From: Theropithecus gelada
Lineage: Eukaryota > Chordata > Mammalia > Primates > Cercopithecidae
Direction: 5' to 3'
DNA: 64,000 nucleotides
Assembly (NCBI RefSeq): GCF_003255815.1
Contig: NC_037669.1
Coordinates: forward strand, 125,236,154-125,300,153
The notes below the pieces were generated by a model. It saw only the letters and a program-made list of their open reading frames with translations. It was not told the origin of the DNA and did not search any database. Position 1 is the stretch's first letter. Every line of letters begins with the position of its first letter. Made by a program: the position numbers and the translations under genes. Shown here in pieces: positions 1-10,683 of the stretch.

Positions 1-80
1 TGCCACACATGGCTCATTTTCAACATGTCTTTTGTTAAATTCTCAAAATTCATGGACAGAAGTTTAAAAACTTAAATAAC

Positions 81-119
81 CACACACGCGCGCACGTGCA
101 TACACACACACACACAAAC
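81..119. repeat. CA/CG dinucleotide repeat
   Basis: An alternating purine-pyrimidine tract, mostly CA with an internal CGCGCGCACGTG core, seen directly in the sequence. The flanks at 1-80 and 120-366 hold nothing I can assign. Confidence 0.9.
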
Positions 120-366
120 ACCAAAAGTATAGTCCATGACAAAAGAAAAAAAGAGTAAAAGAAAAATGAGAGAAAAAAATCAAGTGGAATGGGCAAAATA
201 TTGGATCAGTAACACATTACAAAGTACAATTGTACAAGAAATATAAAATCTGAAAAATTTATGAAACCAATTAAATCGACATGGGTGGAAATCAGTCAAT
301 ACCACTTGAAAAAAATCTCCAGGTGATTCTATACCACTGTAAGTTTATGAAACTACTGTACAAAAG

Positions 367-462
367 CAATGGCTATCAGATTTTAGTGGCTTCAGAGTCA
401 CTTGGAGAAATAGTTAAAACACAGCTTTCTGGGGGGATGAAGCTTAAGAATTTATATTTCTA
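367..462 (+). mobile_element. hAT-Charlie MITE (MER20-like), left part
   Basis: Reads like the first half of a short hAT element of the 'TCTCAAA...CAGAATCACCTGG...TTAAAACACAG' type. Here CAGAGTCACTTGG lies at about 393-405 and TTAAAACACAG at about 414-424. The matching second half lies at 3416-3484, beyond an inserted L1. The family name is tentative; the two halves joining into one element is the strong part of the call. The diverged 8-bp flanks TACAAAAG (359-366) and TATTCAAG (3485-3492) fit a hAT target duplication. Confidence 0.65.
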
Positions 463-1390
463 AATTGCTTTTGGCAGTATGATCATTTTCACAATAATAT
501 TTAGTATACATATCCATGAGCATAAAATATGTTTGCATCTGTTTGTGTCTTTTATAATTTTTTTCAGTAGTGGTTTGTAGTTTTCCTTATAGAGGACTTT
601 CGCCACCTTGGTTAGGTATATTCCTACATCTTATTTTATTTTATTTTATTTTATTTTATTTTATTTTATATTTTGCAGCTCTTGTAAAAGGGGTTAAGTT
701 CTTGATTTTACTCTCAGCTTGGTTGTTGTTGCTGTATAGCAGTGCTACTGACTTGTGTACATTGATTTTGTATCCTGAAACCTGGCTAAATTCGTTTATA
801 TGTTCTAGGAGCTTTTTGGGTGAATCCTTAGGGTTTTCTAGGTATACAATTATATAATCAGTGCACAGCAAGAGTTTGATTTCCTCTTTACCAATTTGGG
901 CACCCTTTATTTCTTTCTCTCGTCGGATTACTCTGGCTAGGAATTCCAGTACAATGTTGAATAGAAGCGGTGAAAGTGGACATCCTTGTCTTGCTCCAGT
1001 TCTCAGGGCGAATGCTTTCAACTTTTCCCAATTCCGTGTGATGTTGGCTATGGGATTGTCATAGATGTCTTTTATTACCTTGAGGTATATCCTTTCTTTG
1101 CCTATTTTGCTTAGGGTTTTAATAATAAAAAGATGCTGGATTTTGTCAAATTATTTTTCTGCGTCTATTGAGATGACCATGTAATTGTTGTTTTTAATTG
1201 TTTATGTGGTGTATCACATTAATTGACTTGTGTATGTTAAACCATCCCTTGCATCCCTTGCATCCCTGGTATGAGTCCCCCTTGATCATATTGGATTATC
1301 TTTTAGATGTGTTGTTGGATTTGGTTAGCTAGTATTTTGTTGAAGATTTTTGCATCTATATTCATTGGGGATATTGGTACCATCATCATT
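463..1390 (-). mobile_element. L1, inverted 5' arm (ORF2 part)
   Basis: Minus-strand L1 ORF2 sequence. Recognisable pieces in reverse are the GGGCAGTATGG-like block at about 472, the CTGGCTAAATTCG..GAGCTTTTTGGG block near 783-820, the FADD-equivalent region near 850-870, and the CATCCCTTGCATCCCTGG block at 1250-1268. In L1 coordinates its 3' limit lies about 45 bp upstream of where the plus-strand arm starts at 1391. That is the expected layout of a twin-primed insertion with a small junction deletion. It is degenerate and many stops break the frame. It contains an expanded TTTTA run at 631-669. Confidence 0.85.
631..669 (+). repeat. (TTTTA)n microsatellite
   Basis: About seven TTTTA units sit inside the inverted L1 arm at a place where L1 normally has no pentamer array, so this is a secondary expansion. 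Confidence 0.9.
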
Positions 1391-2216
1391 CCTCACAGAA
1401 CCAGAAAAAAAATTATAAAATTCATATGGAACCAAAAAAGAGCCAAAGCAAGACTAAGAAAAACAACAATAAAAATCTGGAGGTATCACATTACCTGACT
1501 TCAAACTATAAGATTATAGTAACCAAAACAGCATGGTACTGTCATAAAAGTAGGCACATTGGCCAATGGAACATAATAGATACCATGGAAATAAAGCCAA
1601 ATACTTAAGCTAACTGATTTTTGACAAAGCAAACAAAAACATAGAGTGGGGAAAGGACACCCTATTTAACAAATGGTGTTGGGATAATTGTCAAGCCACA
1701 TGTAGAAGAACGAAACTTGATCCTCATCTTTTACCTTATACAAAAATAAACTTAAGATTCATCAAAGACTTAAATCTAAGATTTGAAACAATAAAAATTT
1801 TACAAGACAACATCAGAAAAACCCTTCTAGACATTGGCTTAGGCAATGGCTTCATGACCAATAACTCAAATACTAATGCATCAGAAAGAAAGATAAATAG
1901 ATGACACTTAATTAAACTAAAAAACTTCTGCACAGCAAAATAATAATAATAATCAGTATACAGATGACCCACAGAGTCGGGGAGACGCTTCACCAATATT
2001 CATCTAAGAAAGAACTAATAACCAGTACCTGCAAGGAACTCAAACAAATCAGCAAGGAATAAAACAACAACAACAATCCCACCAAAAAGTGAGCTGAGGA
2101 CATGAATAGACTAGTCTCAAAAAAAGATATACAAATGGCCAACAAACTTATGACAAAAATGCCCAACACCACTAATTATCAGGAAAATGCAAATCAGAAC
2201 CACAATGTAATACCAC
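1391..2216 (+). mobile_element. L1, sense arm, part 1 (ORF2)
   Basis: Plus-strand ORF2 sequence. It has TTCATATGGAACCAAAAAAGA (1420-1440), then CATTACCTGACTTCAAACTATA, AACAGCATGGTACTG, AAATGGTGTTGGGATAATTG and onward. It is interrupted at 2217 by an LTR and resumes at 2584. It is old and frame-broken. Confidence 0.88.
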
Positions 2217-2583
2217 TGTATTAGTCCATTCTTATGCTGCTATAAATAACTGCCCAAGACTGGGTAATTTATAAAGGAAAGAGGATTAATTGACTCACAG
2301 TTCCACAGGGCCTGGGAAGTCTCAGAAAACATATAATCATGGCAGAAGAGAAAGCAAAAACATCCTTATTCACATGGTGACAGGACAGAGAAGAATTAGA
2401 ACTGAGCAAAGGAGGAAGCCCCTTATAAAACTATCAGATCTTGTGGGAACTTACTATCAGGAGAATAGCATGGAAGAAACCACCCCATGATTCAATTACC
2501 ACCCACTGGGCCCCCTCCCATATAACATACGGGGATTACAATTCAAGATGAGATTTGGGTGGAGACACAGCCAAATCATACCA
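2217..2583 (-). mobile_element. MaLR solo LTR (MST/THE1 type)
   Basis: Begins TGTATTAGTCCATTCTTATG and ends GGAGACACAGCCAAATCATACCA, the reversed ends of MST/THE1-type MaLR LTRs. It is 367 bp, the usual length. It is flanked by a perfect 5-bp duplication ACCAC (2212-2216 and 2584-2588), and removing it rejoins L1 sequence. There is no internal region, so it is a solo LTR. Confidence 0.92.
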
Positions 2584-2989
2584 ACCACCTTACTTCTCCA
2601 ATAATGGTCATAATTAAAAAATCAAAAAATAATGGATGTTGGCATGGATATAGTGAAAAGGGAACCCTTTTACACTGGTGGTGGAAATGTAAACTAGTAC
2701 AACCACTATGGAAAACCATGGAGATTTCTTGAAGAACTAAAAGTAGATCTATAATTTGATACAGAAAACCCACTATTGAGTATCTACCCAGAGGAAAAGA
2801 AGTCAATACACAAAAAAGACATTTGCACATGCGTGTTTATAGCAGCACAATTCACAATTGCAAAAATATGGACCAGGCCAAATGCCCAACAAGCAATGAG
2901 TGGATAAAGAAAATGTGATATGTATATCAAAAAATGGTTTATATATATATATATGATATGCGTGTATATATATACACACGTGTGTGTAT

Positions 2990-3021
<32 letters not shown>

Positions 3022-3415
3022 CATGGAATACTACTCAGTCATAAAAAGGAACAGTATAATGGCATTTGCAACAAACTGGATGGAATTGGAGACCATTATT
3101 CTAAGTGAAATAACTCAAGAATGGAAAACCAAGCATCGTATGTTCTCACTTATAAGTGGGAGCTAAGCCATGAAGATGCAAAGGCATAAAAATGATACAA
3201 TGGACTTTGAGGACTTGGAGGAAAGGGTTGGAGGGAGTTGAGGGATAGAAGATACACACTGGGTACAGTGTACATTATTTGGGTGATGGGTGCACCAAAA
3301 TATCAGAAATCATGACTAAAAGTTTCATGGATAAGGTGACTTATTTGTGTAATAAAATATAATCTGTTCCCCCAAAACCTATTGAAATAAAAAAAAGCAA
3401 ATATATATATGTATA
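2584..3415 (+). mobile_element. L1, sense arm, part 2 (ORF2 end, 3'UTR, tail)
   Basis: Continues from 2216 with the end of ORF2: GGATGTTGGCATGGATATAG, ACCATGGAATACTACTCAG at 3021-3039 and GTTCTCACTTATAAGTGGGAGC near 3141. The 3'UTR (GGGTGATGGGTGCACCAAAATATC) and an A-rich tail near 3390 follow. The 3'UTR type suggests an older primate L1 (L1PA8-16 or L1PB class). TATATTTCTA occurs at both outer edges (453-462 and 3416-3425), consistent with the target duplication. Confidence 0.88.
2938..3022. repeat. Compound (TA)n/(CA)n microsatellite in L1
   Basis: TA runs, then TG/CA runs, ending in about 15 CA units just before the L1 block ACCATGGAATACTACTCAG. L1 has a short TATATATACAC tract at this site that has expanded here. 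Confidence 0.92.
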
Positions 3416-3484
3416 TATATTTCTAGTAAGTTCCCAGGTGACACCAATGGTGATAATCCAAAGACCAGATGTTGAATACCACTG
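3416..3484 (+). mobile_element. hAT-Charlie MITE (MER20-like), right part
   Basis: TTCTAGTAAGTTCCCAGGTG followed by a degenerate terminal segment ending in ATACCACTG. It is the continuation of 367-462 across the L1 insertion. The family assignment is tentative. Confidence 0.65.
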
Positions 3485-3492
3485 TATTCAAG

Positions 3493-5819
3493 ATATTCTT
3501 AGAAAATTAAAATGATTCATGTAGTTAGAGTAAATTACATGTGACATTTTTGTATGTTTGTTCTATTGTATTCTATAGTGGCACATTTTAGAGTTGTATA
3601 TGTATTGTTACTGTGACAACAAATTTTAATATTCTAGTGCTGTTTCAAGTTTAATTGAGAAGGATATGGAGAATGCTCAGTCTGTATATGTTTATGAAGA
3701 ATAAGTCAAGTTCATTTAAGCTTCATGCCTGTTTTTTACTTGCTTATCTTTTAACATTGTCACTTATACTTAAATTTGGAAAGTATTGTATATATTGCTG
3801 TAGTATTAGAGATAAATTCTATAATATAGAATCTTTACCTAGCAATCTTAACCACCTCTTGAGAAGTACAAGGCCCTATATTATTGAACAAGCCTCTAGG
3901 CAGCTAAGTATAATTATTGGACAAGCAGCCTCCTTCTTTCTCTCTGGTCAGTGCTTCCTTAACTTTTTTTCTCCAAATGGTTCGTTTATTTAGTTAATTT
4001 GAGTTAAACCTGTGTTATAGATCCTGTGTTTGGAGAAGTGCAGAAATCTTGTTTGATGTAGCTTCTCTTGTAATAATCAGGAAACTGGCACATTTTAATC
4101 TCTAAATTAATACTTTATTAAATAAATAAATTATACTAAAATTCTTGTCTTGATTCCACAATTTTCTATTTAATAAAAATAATGGAATAACTTATATTTA
4201 AGCTTAAAATGTGTTTAATGGTGATAACCAAATTGACATTTTATTCATGAGATTTTAGTTGACTATAAGCTTGAAGAGTTACCTTATATTTTAATTACTT
4301 GAAAAATAATAACTACAAAATGATTAAGTGATTATTTGCTGACCTGCATGTATAGAAGTGCAGTGGTATAGATATGGAAACTGTAAATTCTACCCTTCAG
4401 CTTATATCTGATATATTGAATTTATATCTGAGTACTAGATTTCAAGAGGCTGATAGACATACCACAGAAAGAAAAACAAACCTTGATGGAGAGGTGAACA
4501 GAATAAGGAATCTTTCTAATCATTTGGACAATATTTTATAGTAAACAATTTAACTAATCCTCCTTTAACATAAGACAGATTTAGAGCAAAATGAGAAGCT
4601 GTAAGAAGTTAACACAACATAAAGATTTTCTTAATAGTGTTTTCTAAAACTGAGATCGAATCTTTAATGAACCTCTGAATTGGTTGCCATTGTCACAAAT
4701 GAAAGGAAATAGAATCACAAGCCAAGGATTTATTAAAGTCATCATTCTACCAAATGAATGGCAGAAATAAACAACTTTTAAAAGACACTATCACCCTAGC
4801 TCTAGTCTAAATTTTGTTCATGAGACAGAGATTCTACAATATAGAGGTCTTCTGCCAAAGAAAAAAACCCTAAACTGTTTTAGAAACCCCAAAATAACAG
4901 TGACATCAGACTCACAGGCAACATAAACTCAATCTTAGAACACAAATTAAAGCATTATTTTTAAAACAAATATTACTTACTGTTTCACCACTAGAGCAAA
5001 TTTTCAAGTAAAGGCATGATATAGATTTTTATATGAAATCAGACTTGTTGAAATGTTCTTATTTGAAAGGTACTCTCTGGAAAAGATCACCTGAAAGCCA
5101 TTCCTGTAATGTTAAAACTAACCATTTAGGAAAAGCAAAAAACCCCTAACTCCTTTGTACAACAAAACAATTAGATGGATAAAATATTTGTATGTTAAAA
5201 AAATGAAAACATAAGCACAAAAGTGACAACAAAATATATAAGTGAATATTTTTTCAACTCTAATCATAGGGAATTAATGCTTTAATTTGAAATAATAATA
5301 CTCAGAATCCCCAAAGATAAAAATTGATATATTTAACTACATAACCTTTTCGACTACTATTGCTAAAATCTAAGTAAAACAAAATAAATCAAGTCTAAAG
5401 AAGAAATAAAACTGAAAAATGTTATTAATTGTTGACTAAGAATGTATTTTCTTACTATAGAAAGAACTCCAAAAAGTAGAAAAAATATTCAGATGTAGTG
5501 AAACACTAATAGACAAGAAACACATGATGAATTTATACCTAATTGTTAATAGGAATGAAATTGATATTGAGTCTAGGATGTGTGCTATAAGAAAGAAAAC
5601 TTGCTTTTAACATGTTTCTGTATTATTTAGCTCTGAACCAAGAAATTTTATTATAGTATCCAAATTAATAAAAATAAGCCTTAAACATACCGCAACTATT
5701 ATATAGAAATATTTATAGTGGGATGCAAGTTGATAAAAATATATCTGTATTGGCTAATGTGTTTAAAATATATGGGCAATTATATACAATAATGACGACA
5801 GTGGTTACCTCTGCCAGAT
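3493..5819. other. AT-rich unassigned sequence
   Basis: About 2.3 kb without a gene or a repeat I can name, and no open frame with coding character. The only notable part is 4808-4930, which is repeated near 8.55 kb and listed separately. Confidence 0.6.
4808..4930 (+). repeat. Dispersed direct repeat, copy A
   Basis: The segment from TTGTTCATGAGACAGAGATTC through CAGGCAACATAAAC matches 8552-8672 at roughly 80 per cent by eye with small indels. Shared blocks include GATTCTACAAT, GAGGTCTT, TGCCAAAGAA and GTTTTAGAAACCC. Weaker similarity may run on to about 5010. I cannot assign it to a family. Confidence 0.7.
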
Positions 5820-5833
5820 ACAACAAGAGTTTT

Positions 5834-6129
5834 TTGGTTTTTTTTTTGAGACGGAGTCTCGCTCTGTCGCCCGGGCTGGAGTGTAGTGGCTGGATCTCAG
5901 GTCACTGCAAGCTCTGCCTCCCGGGTTTACGCCATTCTCCTGCCTCAGCCTCCCAAGTAACTGGGACTACAGGCGCCCGCCATCTCGCCCGGCTAGTCTT
6001 TTGTATTTTTTAGTAGAGACGGGGTTTCACCGTGTTCGCCAGGATGGTCTCGATCTTCTGACCTCGTGATCCGCCCGTCTCGGCCTCCCAAAGTGCTGCG
6101 ATTACAGGCTTGAGCCACCGCGCCCGGCC
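5834..6129 (-). mobile_element. Young AluY, Old World monkey type
   Basis: Full-length Alu on the minus strand: poly-T head, both arms, and the end GGCTTGAGCCACCGCGCCCGG. It is flanked by a 14-bp duplication, ACAACAAGAGTTTT (5820-5833) and ACAACAAAAGTTTT (6130-6143), with one mismatch. Many CpGs remain and divergence is low. The CTTGAGCC end and the CGCCCGGCTAGT centre are features I associate with cercopithecoid AluY/AluYRa copies. Confidence 0.93.
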
Positions 6130-6143
6130 ACAACAAAAGTTTT

Positions 6144-7916
6144 GAAAGGAGTATTTTTAGTTGTCATTCTGTAAGCTTTATTCTTTAAAAATAAACACTT
6201 ATTTATTTTAAAGTAAGAATAATATACAAAATATGTATTAATGATTGCATATAACCTAAAGCAATATAACATAAGGCATATTAATTATTTACCACTGAAA
6301 ACTTTCATCAAAGTAACTACAATCACCCTTTCACTATCAAAAATAAATACATGAGTTATTGGCATAAATATTCAAATTCAAAATATGGGATTTGTGGTGC
6401 AATTGATCCATGCCTAAGAATGTCATTTTCTTCCTCCCTCTTAGAGGCAAAGTAAATAAAATAAATTTTGGTTAGACCATAAAAAATTGATTGACCATAT
6501 TAACTTCACTAAGTAGCTATTAAAAGTCTACTGAATGTTATGCTAGGAAGAACATTAATATCAAATGTAATTCCTTGTACCCGTAAGGTCTTGTACATTT
6601 TTTTCCACAAATTGAAAATAATAGCCAATGACAGAAGAAAATCATAGTGTAAAAACAAAATAAATATTTGTACATGGAAATACCTGTGCTCCTTCTAAAT
6701 TCTAGTGAGATGTATACTTTCTTAGCTAATACCCTTATCCTGTGATGCTGACATTGCCTTTCTTTCTCAATATCTGGACACTGTTCAAGTTCTTATAGTT
6801 TCTCAGTTTTTGTGGACACTGTTCAAGATCTTATAGTTTCTCAGTTCTGAATAGGTATGAGGAACTGTTAACTTGTTTGTTTTGCTCATAGTAACTGTTT
6901 AAATTAAAATCTACTACATGAATTCATTAAGTTAAATAACTGCAATTTAATTTTGCTACTACAGAATTGGGACAAAGTATTTTAGAAAAATCAAATACAT
7001 AGATTTATAAACTACTTCTATTAAAAAAATCCCATGACATTTTAAAATAAGTTACTTGTACATATATGTATATAAAATTCACATAATGAATAGAATATTA
7101 CTAAAATATTTTTCAAATACACTCATCCTGTTTTTGAATAATTATGCTTATCATATATAAATTACATATAAATATAAGGTAAAATTATAATTTATAAAGT
7201 TTATAACTATAAATGAATTATATATAATTTATATATTTCTAATGATTTTCTTAAGTTAATTGATAACTTCTACACATTATTTCTTGATATAGTGCACACA
7301 CACTACTAAATTGACACATGGATGGTATCATCTTTTTAAATACTTGAAGAATAGTTCCATTTAAATGCAAATAACACCTGTCTTCTAAAACTTTTAAGAC
7401 CAAAATAATCTATCAAACACACACCACATTATGGTAACGCCGCCATCTGCTGGATAGGTTTATAAAATTTTTGATGGTTGGTAATAAGTATGACCATTTT
7501 TAAAGTTTTAAATTGCAAGAAATCATTAATCTACATTTATTGATTATCCACATATCTAGAGTTTCCTCTCAATAAATAAAATAAAATTCATATAAAAATT
7601 AGATACATTAATTTTTTTAGGTTTGGTAAAATTTTTATTATTAGCTATAAACAATCAGATTTAATGAAGCAATATATCTATCTGCTCATAAAAAGTATAA
7701 GTGATTATTTGAATTGTAGACAAAATATCGCTACTCATAGAAGGCCTAATGGAATAAAAATAGTAACTAAAATGCCAAAAATAATTTTCGGTGTTTGACA
7801 CTGGGAAAATGAAACATTTTGCCTGATTTTTGATAGTGTTACATCCTGAGACATGACATGTATAGCATTTTCATTGACACAAAGCCTTGCTTTTTAGCTC
7901 AAACACATCTCGTACT
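6144..7916. other. AT-rich unassigned sequence
   Basis: No gene or recognisable interspersed repeat. It holds one short tandem duplication at 6775-6850 and long AT-rich stretches near 7050-7260. Confidence 0.6.
6775..6850 (+). repeat. 38-bp tandem duplication
   Basis: Two adjacent copies begin TGGACACTGTTCAAG at 6775 and 6813, with only about two differences between them. This is a local, recent-looking duplication in otherwise single-copy sequence. Confidence 0.88.
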
Positions 7917-8537
7917 TTCTTTAACTTTTCCTTCAACCTTTATTTTAAGTTCAGGGATAAATGGTCAGGATGTGTGGTTTTGTTACATAAGTTAATATGT
8001 GTTTTGATGATTTGAGGCACAGATCATCCCACCTTCTAGGTAATAAGCTCAGCATCCACTAGTTATTTTTCCTGATGCTCTCCCCCAAACCCCACTCCAA
8101 TAGGTCATGTATGTGTTGGTTTTCCCCACCATGTGTCCGTGTATTCTCATCATTCAACTCCCACTTATAAGTGAGAATATGCAGTGTTTGGTTTTCTGTT
8201 CCTGCATTAGTTTGCTGGAGGATGGTTTCCAACTCCATCTATGCCCCTGCAAAGGACATGATCTTGTTCTTTTTTATGGCTGCATAGTATTCCATGGTGT
8301 ATATGTACCACATTTTCTTTATCCAGTCTATCATTGATGGGCATGTAGGTTGATTCCATGTCTTTGCTATTGTGAATAGTACTGCAATAAACATACTCAT
8401 GCATGTATCTTTATAATGGAATGATTTATATTCCTTTGGATATATACGCAGTAATGGGATTGTTAAGTCAAATGGTATTTCTGCCTCTGGGTCTTTGAGG
8501 AATAGCCACATTGTCTTCCAAAATGGTTGAACTAATT
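7917..8537 (-). mobile_element. L1 3' fragment (older primate L1)
   Basis: Minus-strand L1 3'UTR and the end of ORF2. Landmarks are TTATTTTAAGTTCAGGG, CTCCCACTTATAAGTGAGAATATGC, TGGCTGCATAGTATTCCATGG and the stretch up to AAATGGTTGAACTAATT. It is simply 5' truncated, with no inverted arm. The open frames here, 8207-8511 on the minus strand, are ORF2 C-terminal remnants. Confidence 0.9.
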
Positions 8538-8551
8538 AACACAGGTACATT

Positions 8552-8672
8552 AATGTTTATGAGACAAAGAGATTCTACAATGGAGAGGTCTTTTGCCAAA
8601 GAAGAAAGCCTAAACAGTTTTAGAAACCCTAAGACAATAGTGACAACTTGACTCACAAGCAACGTAAACATG
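8552..8672 (+). repeat. Dispersed direct repeat, copy B
   Basis: Partner of 4808-4930 in the same orientation, about 3.7 kb away. It starts at TTTATGAGACAAAGAGATTC and runs to CAAGCAACGTAAACATGG. It lies directly right of the L1 fragment ending at 8537. Confidence 0.7.
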
Positions 8673-8721
8673 GTGTTCAACTTTTTTTTATCCCAACAGA
8701 CACCAAATTTATGACCAACAT

Positions 8722-8754
8722 AAAAATAAATAAATAAATAAATAAATAAAATAA
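8722..8754 (+). repeat. (TAAA)n microsatellite
   Basis: About seven TAAA units, seen directly. Confidence 0.92.
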
Positions 8755-8921
8755 ACATATTGAGTAAAATCACATTGCCACTTAAAACTTGACTCTCTTA
8801 ACCAGACTTGTCACCAGAGATTTGACTAAATGCAATTAAAAGTGAAACAAACACTTAACCTAGAAGGAAGACATATGATTTTTCTGGCTTTGAAAATAGA
8901 ACGCTTTACAGTTAAAAAGAC

Positions 8922-9536
8922 AGCTATTTTGGTACCAATACCACACTGTTTTGGTTACCGTAGCCTTGTAGTATAGTTTGAAGTCAGGTAGCGTAATGCC
9001 TCCAGCTTTGTTCTTTTGGCTTAGGTTTGTCTTGGCAATGCGGGCTCTTTTTTGATTCCATATGAACTTTAAAGTAGTTTTTCCAGTTCTGTGAAGAAAG
9101 TCACTGGTAGCTTAATGGGGATGTCATGGAATCTATAAATTACCTTGGGCAGTATGGTCATTTTTACAATATTGATTATTCCTCTCCATGAGTATGGAAT
9201 GTTTTTCCATTTGTTTGTGTCCTCTTTTATTCATTGAGCAGTGGTTTGGTAGTTCTCCTTGAAGACATCCTTCACATCCCTTGTAAGTTGGATTCCTAGG
9301 TATTATATTCTATTTGAAGCAATTGTGAATGGGAGTTCATTAATGATTTGTTTCTCTGTTTGTCTATTATTGGTGTATAAGAATGCTTGTGATTTTTGCA
9401 TATTGATTTTGTATCCTAAGACTTTGTTGAAGTTGCTTATCGGCTTAAGGAGATTTGGGGCTGAGATGATGGGATTTTCTAAATATACAATCATGTCATC
9501 TGCAAACAGGGACAATTTGACTTCCTCTTTTCTTAC
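8922..9536 (-). mobile_element. L1, inverted 5' arm (ORF2 RT region)
   Basis: Minus-strand ORF2. It includes TTGAAGTCAGGTAGCGTAAT, CATATGAACTTTAAAGTAG and ATCATGTCATCTGCAAACAG, the last being the reversed RT FADD-box region. An 86-residue minus-strand frame (9303-9563) shows ADDMIVYLEN. At 9537 the sequence flips to plus-strand ORF2 starting just where this arm leaves off; the two share a TGGTACCAAAA overlap of about 12 bp. Confidence 0.9.
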
Positions 9537-10364
9537 TGGTACCAAAACAGAGATAAAGACCAATGGAACAGAACAGAGCCCTCAGAAATAATACCACACA
9601 TCTACAACCATCTGATCTTTGACAAAACTGACAAAAACAAGAAATGGGGAAAGGATTCCCTATTTAATAAATGGTGCTGGGAAAATTGGCTAGCCACATG
9701 TAGAAAGCTGAAAGTGGATCCCTTCCTTAAACCTTATACAAAAATTAATTCAAGATAAATTAGAAACTTAAATGTTAGACCTAAAACCATAAAAACCCTA
9801 GAAGAATACCTAGGCAATTCCATTCAGGACATAGGCATAGGCAAAGACTTCATGTCTAAAACACCAAAAGCAATGGCAACAAAAGCCAAAATTGACAAAT
9901 GTGATCTAATTAAACTAAAGAGCTTCTGCACAGCAAAAGAAACTACCATCAGAATGAGCAGGCAACCTACAGAATGGGAAAAACAATTTTGCAATCTACT
10001 CATCTGCCAAAGGGCTAACATTCAGAATCTACAAAGAACACAAACAAATTTACAAGAAAAAACAAACAACCCCATCAAAAAGTGGGCAAAAGATATGAAC
10101 AGACACTTCTCAAAAGAAGACATTTATGCAGCCAACAGACACATGAAAAAAACTCTCATCATCACTCGCCATCAGAGAAATGCAAATCAAAACCACAATG
10201 AGATACCATCTCACACCAGTTAGAATGGCAATCATTAAAACGTCAGGAAACAGGTGCTGGAGAAGATGTGGAGAAATAGGAACACTTTTACACTGTTGAT
10301 GGGATTGTAAACTAGTTCAACCATTGTGGAAGACAGTGTGGCGATTTCTCAAGGATCAGGATCT
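9537..10364 (+). mobile_element. L1, sense arm lacking its 3' end
   Basis: Plus-strand ORF2 from TTACTGGTACCAAAACAGAG to GCGATTTCTCAAGGATCAGG. It stops inside ORF2: there is no 3'UTR and no A-tail, and non-L1 sequence starts at about 10365. The 123-residue frame at 9852-10223 is an ORF2 fragment, not a gene. Confidence 0.9.
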
Positions 10365-10666
10365 CTATGAGAATGTGCTACTCAAATGCCCCTAAAAATT
10401 AGATTTTTTCTCTTTCCATCCTTTACCCACGTTAGTGCATGATTATCAAAGTAAAATTTTAAAACATGAAAATTATTCAAATTATGTGAGTCCCATTTCT
10501 CTATGTAGGATACAATTAACTAAATGCAATTCAACAATTATGCAGCATTTAATACAAACATTATTCATTCAATGACTATTCGCTGATCTACAACAATGTG
10601 CCTGAGTATGTGTTAAATGGAAAAAAGAAAAAAAAAGAAAAAAAAAGGAAAAGGACAAGTAGTGTC
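10365..10666. other. Unassigned spacer between two L1 copies
   Basis: About 300 bp without a recognisable element except an A/G-rich run at 10620-10650. Confidence 0.6.
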
Positions 10667-10683
10667 CCTGTCATTTTATTTCT
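10667..10683. repeat. L1 target-site duplication, left copy
   Basis: CCTGTCATTTTATTTCT, identical to 13842-13858. It abuts the poly-T (3' end) of the L1 at 10684-13841. Confidence 0.92.

Noticed and set aside
2784..3108. Frames rich in Cys/Val and Thr/His/Tyr
   Set aside because: Translation of the TA/CA microsatellite and L1 3' sequence.
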